Shown here one piece after another: positions 58,001-64,000 of a stretch of 64,000 nucleotides of DNA; position 1 is the first letter of the stretch, and the number at the start of each line of letters is the position of its first letter. The notes under the pieces are model-generated. The model ran no database searches. It was given only the letters and a program-made list of their open reading frames with translations, and was not told the origin of the DNA. The translations under genes were made by a program, and so were the position numbers. This stretch comes from Rotaria macrura (taxonomy: Eukaryota; Rotifera; Eurotatoria; Philodinida; Philodinidae). The DNA lies in the NCBI GenBank assembly GCA_900239685.1, contig OENT01000302.1, forward strand, positions 72,291 through 136,290, in the 5' to 3' direction.

Positions 58001-61000
58001 GAGTCTGATTTTAGTGAATGAAAGCTTTTACAATACCGACAAAATCCTATCGAAGTTTGACTAAATCAAACGTCGGCTTCTGAACAATCTCTGCTGCTGG
58101 AGTTAGATACTGATTAGTTTTCAACTAAATCAATAGAGTTCAGCTGTTGGATCCGATCAAATTCCATCAGAAACGATATCAGATTCACTCATCTGTGTGC
58201 GGAAACAGCAATAATATTTTAAAACTATTTCAAAGCTTCCAGTTCGTTTGGAGCTCAGTAGTTATCGTAAATAGGATTGTTTTTATTTGAATAAAATATG
58301 AGAAAAAAGTGAAAAAAAATAGTCATCTGTGACTTATTCTACTTTGAAAATAAATGAGAGTGAACAAAAGATACAATAGACCTTCCTTTTCTTTCCTATC
58401 CTCTGAAATTATGATACCTGTGAGTTCATAATACAGTGCTCTTCTAACTTATACAATAAAATTTACACACTATTGTTAAAGTTATCACTTTCGAGATTTC
58501 ATACATTCCTGAAGCAGATTATATCTGCTTTCAGAAATAATACTGAATACCATTACGTTTCACTTACATTCATGATCGACGTCGTAAATTGATTCAGAAA
58601 CTTCAATATACTTGGTGTTAAAATTCCTAACTTTTTCACAGTCAGTACTTGCAAAAAACATGCTTTCAAGATTTTATTTTCGTCATATTGTGACATGAAG
58701 CATGTATTAGTTTTGTCGTGATTTCCATTCTTGTTTCAATCAGTCATTTTTATAGCTTTCACTGTAGCGTATTATATTAATCGCTTGCCTGTCGTCATAT
58801 GTTTCATTACTTTTCGATAACACAAGTTATTTAAAATTAAATACAAATGGTTTTCGCATAGAAAAGTTTTCTTTCAGTAAAATTGAAGACACCTTTAAAA
58901 TAAAAAATATAAATAGGATTTCTCTCTTAATTAATTATTGTTATTAAGATGTTTTCTTTCTTATAATTATTTATCGATTATTTATTGTTTGAATTCAATA
59001 AGTGATAGTTAAGTAACACAAGACATATTAATCGATTATTTGATCTACATTATATGAATATGCACAATTATCTACGGTGAATAATAAGTCTACTTGTTGG
59101 TTTTTCTTTCCTTTTTATTCATGCACTCTTGTAATCATATAAACATTCATAGTATTTTTTACAGAAGAAATTTACTGATTAATGGGTTTTTGAAATCGTT
59201 CACAAACTGAACAAATAAATTCTATTCTGTTACAATAGATAAAACGCTATGTAAAATAATGCATTTAAATAGAAATGAATACGAATTAGAATTTGTTGCT
59301 TGATCAGGAAATTATAGTGAATATTGTTTGTGATCTATGAAGAAAAGCTATAAAACAAAATACGATTAAACAATGCATTCAACTAGATAAAAATAAATAA
59401 ATGAATTAAATAAACAGTAGAAGATGAAGCGACATATTTGATTCCAATGAGATTTGTTGTACTGACGAAGAAAAAGATATGAATCACAAATTAGAATTAT
59501 TTTTTAATGGACTATTTGAGTATATGGAATAAATTAAACGTTATAAGAAGAATCCTAGACTTTTTTATGAGGAAAAATAAACATTGAATATGAATAGTTT
59601 TGATCATTAAATTTATGATTGATATAAAAAGTGATCAGCACATGAAAAGCTAACCTCGAGCTGCACAGAATTCGATGGCAAACAAATAGACGCAAACACA
59701 CAAGAAGAATGAATCAGAATACTCGAGAGATAGTATGGAGAAAATTGATAAAAACATTGTCCATATAAATGTTTTATCTTAATTTTAAAGAATGCTTGTA
59801 CTACCTCAATGATCTTATCTGATACCAGAGTAACTCATCTGCTTACTTCTTCCGTCGACAATACCAGTGTTAGCCTACATGCCCTACCAAAAAGTTTGTG
59901 TCTCCTTCATTGCAGATGTTTTTCGTTAATTCAAGAAACAAAAATGACGCCATAATGGAAAATGGCTATCAAACGAAAAATGTCGACATTATAAAAGCAA
60001 GGAAAATAGTTGTAAGGGAATGATGAGCCTCAATGTCTTGTTTCAGAGAGAAAGGTATTTCATGAGAGCTAGTACACTAGTGAATGGAACTTGCTATTTG
60101 CTAAGGATACCACTATATTTGCAAACTATCAATTTAATTTGTAACGAACCAAAATGGTAGAGTTCAAGTATGGATTAGTACACATGACTTATGTTGTAAT
60201 GCCACTGCGTCCATACATGAAGGAACCATCGTAACAAACATCGATTATAGATGTTGATGGAAACCATGGATTTCAGCATCGAGAAAAAAAAATCTCTTGA
60301 TATGCTACTGAGTTCATGAAAGGGATGTATACTTTTTTCATGATAGTTTGCATCTTTACTCTTACAAAAGTAGATTACATTCTCTTTATTACTGATCCAT
60401 AAAACTGTTTGCTGAAATTGGAAAAAAAGTGACTTTGATTACATGCGCACCTCATCGGTGTTAAATTTTTCTTTTCTTTTCATAAATTTCATTGCTGTCA
60501 AGACTGATAAATTAGTTACTGTGTCCATCCAATCATACAAGGAATTTCTGACAATCGGTCATTTTTTTCTCTCTTTCTGGATTATGCTGTGTGGAGTCTT
60601 TTTTCTTTCTTGGTGAAAAACGATGTTCTCGATCAAGAATTATTAGACAAACCGGTCACTCTCACTCACAGGCGCATCTTCACTGTCATCCCACCAACTT
60701 TCTGCTATTTATGTATCTTCACTAAAAACTAGTAGAAAAATCTATGCTATACTAACTATTTTACAATAATAATATTTGGTGATCATTGGCATCTTTTTCG
60801 GAAATCCACAATGTATTTTCCCATAAATATTGCGTTGTAGTTCATATTAAATTGCATAACAGAAAAAACATAATTTTCCTTCTCTTTCATTTTTTTAGTA
60901 GAAACACTGACCCAGTAGTGTAATGTTGTGTTTGAACTCAAGGCGACACAATCATTAGCATTTGACTATTAAATTCGAGAAAATCTTTTTCAAGCAACAA

Positions 61001-62562
61001 GTTGTATCGCTAGAGAATCTGTAAGTTGAAATATTCATCCACATATATACATCGTCGATATGGATATCGTTTTAAACAATTTTCAAAATCAACTCTGAAG
61101 TGTAACAAGTTCAATCTGAAAATTATCTTAGACATAAAAACATTAATCTTGTTTTTATGGCTAAAAAAACTGTTTACATAGAAAATGAATTAGCTCGACA
61201 GTTGTATACTCTTTCTAAAAACACTAGTTACTATAAAAATCATATAATTTCTTAGTAGTTGAACAACAAACGCGAAAATGAACCAGGACTGTACGTATAG
61301 AAAAAAAGACGAACAGGTTCTAGCAAGTGAACGATGCAAAACGTTTTAGAATAGGGTGTTTTTCGTGAAGTATTGTTCGGGTAGATATGATACAAAAATA
61401 TTTTTTTTACCATTACTTGAAAGACTTTAAAAGTGAAACAATCCAATGTGTAAATGATGTTGGTAATCAGTGATAGAGTCTGTAGGGATCGATAACCATC
61501 GACACCATAGCAAAGTCCAGAACGGTACGAAACGAAGCTGTCGTTCCAAAGGAGCGCCTTCTTTTGTTTTTCTTTATGAAAAAATCCAACTTTTCTCTGA
61601 TGAATCATAAATGTGAAGTTCAATGTGACACTGAGTATTTTATCCTCTCATAGTTGAACTCTTTCATTAATATGAAATTTAGTTTGTTTCCTACTCAATT
61701 TTTTCATGTGATATTTTTTTACATTTTTCTAGCTTCAAACATGCAACATAACATTGATTCTATAAATTAGTAGGTGCTTCAAAGTCTTGTTAAGAAGTGA
61801 ATACTCATTTGGCATCACTGCTGATCATTTGGATAGGATGCCATCATCATGAGGAGGCTTTGTCATTTAGACTTAAAATTAATTTTTATCATGCTTTATT
61901 ATGAGTTGTGTTTAGATCATATGGAAACGAATGTGTAAAACGTTTTAGCGGATTCTTTTGAAACTGAACAACTCCACAATTCACAAAATCTAGAAAAAAA
62001 GTGGCTATATCAAAAAAATGAAAGGAAAGAATCTTCAATGACCTTAAACAGTATGAAAAGACGGAATAAAATCAATATAATTAAAGAATATTATTTTCTC
62101 TGATGCATAAAACTTGGTTTTAAAATCTCTTGAGAGAAATTATAGATTCTGAAGCCTATCAATTTTGAGTGAGTTTTGATGAATTTCAGATAGTGGGTGT
62201 TTCTTTTGCAGTCGTAGCTATGTTCAATTACCTTACGTCACTTTCACATCTTCATACATTGGTTCATTCCATGGTAAGTTTCAGTTCTCTAAAAACATAC
62301 TTCATAATTATGTTGCATACTCGTTGAAAAGTAGACCATGACTTCATAATGAGATCTTAAACAAGCAACATGAATCCATCACAAAAGATTTAGAATGAAT
62401 AAGCTAATGACTTCTTCAGCTATTCGATCGATTGAATTCGTACTTTTGGTTTTCTTTGATCTTTGATCGACAAAATATATGATTGTAGTGAGCCCTGCTA
62501 GTTTTCGTATGTATGTATTTGTAAAATAGAATTCATATAAGAAAACGTGCGATTCATGGTGA
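55006..62562. other. gene-free stretch of 7.5 kb
   Basis: The longest stretch without a supported gene. Open frames at 57282-57476 (plus) and 61252-61623 (minus, 123 codons) have no signal peptide, domain or splice context I can defend. No inverted repeat or transposon end was recognised by eye. The 3' region of the LPMO gene lies at the right end. Confidence 0.45.
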
Positions 62563-63789
62563 TTATTTTCCCATGTTCTCTACTGCTTCTTCATCTTCAA
62601 TTCGTTTCCACCATGCCCAAGTGAGAATACCTGGCTCAGCTCCAGGAAATGATCGATGTGGAGCTATACATCGATATTTTATACCATCGTACATTATTTC
62701 ATCGCCTATTTGATAATCAAATAGGTCTGATGTCCATGTTGTTAAGCCAAGTGGACGACGAGTAGTCGTGGTTGTAGTTGATGGTAATGTCCAAGTGATT
62801 GTTGAACTTGTAGTTGATGGAATTGACTGCTGACTTGTAGATGATGAAGACCATGTCGAATGGCTTGTTGATGTAGTGGTACTGATTTTTGCCGTTGTCG
62901 ATGTGGTTTTCATCGTCGTTCTACATAAACTTTACAAATGGCATGAAGAAAGTGTTGAATATACTTACGTAGTAGGGATTATAATCATCGGTGGGTCAGT
63001 AGATGAACCATTTGGCAGAATAGCAATATCAGAACAACCCATAAATGTTTCATTTTCTCGTCCCAAACCAGCACCGGATTGACCAGTAATCGGATCTGTA
63101 CCCCAACTATTTCCTGCTGTATATTTCCATTGAAAAACACAATGATCACAAGCAACATCCATTGGTAGTTGCACATGTACAGTTATCATTTCCGAACTAT
63201 ATTTACCAATATCACGAAATTTCGTTGAATTCGTACCAACAATTACTAATTCATGTTTATCGAGACATTCTTGTGTAGCATCAATTAATGGACTCGCATC
63301 CAAATTACAGAGACGAAATTCAAAGTAACCTTTATGATTAGCTGTTAGCTATAGTTTCACGTCAATATGAAAGAAAGTCTTTGGAAAATTCTTTAAAATC
63401 AACTTACCATAACTTTCACATCGATCTGTTGTCCCTGGGTGTATGTTTTAACAATGGTACCTTTGTACATCGCTCCTCCTTTTTCAAATAATTTGACTTT
63501 TCTATCATATGGTTCACCACAGATGCTGCATTTTCCATCTGAAGTAAACCAATAGAAAATGTCTACGTACTTTGTACATTTAAGAGAATGTAAAAAGATG
63601 CAAACCATTAACATTCCATTGATGTCCCAATCCTCCGCAGAACATTTCCATATGATTCGGATATGTGCAACATTGTTTAAATGACGTATCGACAAGCCAA
63701 GCTGAACTACGTGCTACTCGTTCAAACAGATAGCCGTGACCATAAATTGAAGTAACGATATATAACAGTAAAGTCAAGAGACTCAACAT
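62563..63789 (-). CDS. secreted AA15 lytic polysaccharide monooxygenase with CBM5/12-type chitin-binding module
   Basis: Four exons (63606-63789, 63408-63538, 62969-63348, 62563-62920) splice in frame to 350 aa. The signal peptide is MLSLLTLLLYIVTSIYG (1-17), so cleavage leaves His18 as the N-terminal copper ligand (HGYLFERVARSSAW). The second ligand of the histidine brace is His110 in LTANHKGYFEFRLC, at mature position 93. Other AA15 features are CCTYP, MFCGGLGHQWNVNGGKC-like spacing (read CGGLGHQW..NDGKCSICGE), WKYTAGNSWG (about 179-188) and NETFMGCSDIAI, which should supply the axial aromatic residue. After a Ser/Thr linker (about 233-285), YQIGDEIMYDGIKYRCIAPH and TWAWWKRIE form a CBM5/12-like module. 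AA15 enzymes oxidatively cleave chitin and/or cellulose (family knowledge); the module suggests chitin. It is predicted to be extracellular, for feeding or cuticle turnover (inference). Confidence 0.92.
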
Positions 63790-64000
63790 AGAGATATTGA
63801 TTTAAGAAAAAATAACTGAATGACGCCGCGATAGCACAGCAAGAAATAAGAATGCAAAGAAACTGGAAGATCAGAGATATATAGATAAAAGTCTGCCCCG
63901 AAAACAAATCGTTCCTATTAAAGATTAAAATTTGATACTAGAATACTTAGACTCTAATTTCTTCCAACCCCTAGTTAAGTAGTACTGAATTGAAATAAAA
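63790..64000. promoter_or_regulatory. upstream region of the LPMO gene
   Basis: No coding frame continues here. A CATTCAG acceptor-like site stands about 25 bases before the start codon; no promoter motif can be assigned. Confidence 0.3.

Noticed and set aside
61252..61623. 123-codon minus-strand frame
   Set aside because: The longest unexplained frame in the right half, but no domain, signal or splice context; most likely chance.
1..64000. tRNA, rRNA, CRISPR or viral genes
   Set aside because: No cloverleaf-type box sequences, ribosomal blocks, regular spacer arrays or viral protein frames were seen by eye; a dedicated tRNA search was not possible.

Overview
The window is nuclear DNA from a small-genome eukaryote. 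It is AT-rich, and the genes carry many short introns (about 45-130 bp) with standard GT..AG ends. The gene content points to a bdelloid rotifer (Rotaria/Adineta-like); this is inference from family knowledge, not a search. The evidence is: a cluster of divergent F-box/leucine-rich genes of the 'LPNE(I/L)L..F.Y...(D/N)L....(Y/W)(N/G)LN.R(F/L)N' type, a membrane-anchored NHL-repeat protein, an AA15 copper oxygenase with a chitin-binding tail, and T-rich..AG splice acceptors placed at or just before several start codons, as expected for spliced-leader trans-splicing.

Layout. 1-844 (-): 5' part of an NHL-repeat gene with two apparent frame breaks. 4375-5805 (-): a MICU1-like EF-hand regulator of the mitochondrial calcium uniporter. 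6706-8047 (-): an unassigned terminal exon and a small mitochondrial-looking membrane protein. 8207-15485 (-): a complete 20-exon LRRCC1-like centrosomal LRR/coiled-coil gene whose spliced product (1017 aa) is close to the vertebrate length. 18106-45214 (-): five intact F-box genes, one split F-box gene and two heavily decayed F-box relics, all on the minus strand, separated by kilobases of non-coding DNA with several small inverted-repeat elements. 49220-50002 (-): a secreted repeat-rich low-complexity protein. 54025-55005 (+): a TDP2-like phosphodiesterase, the only well-supported plus-strand gene. 62563-63789 (-): a secreted AA15 LPMO with Ser/Thr linker and CBM5/12-type module.

The intergenic DNA is rich in non-autonomous elements recognisable by structure alone: a 925-bp element with long terminal inverted repeats and a TA target duplication, a palindromic 338-bp TA-flanked MITE, a 373-bp hAT-like MITE with an almost perfect 8-bp duplication, a 233-bp MITE with 56-bp inverted repeats, a 200-bp inverted-repeat element filled with 10-11 bp CTGACTCCA-type units, and two larger fold-back structures. 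None encodes a visible transposase. An assembly gap (20572-20609) sits between a perfect 34-bp palindrome and a C homopolymer.

The core genes (MICU1, LRRCC1, TDP2) are ordinary single-copy functions. The F-box cluster, with its living, split and dying members, and the mobile-element relics between them are the evolving part of the window. No CRISPR, rRNA or tRNA was found. No complete autonomous transposon was found.
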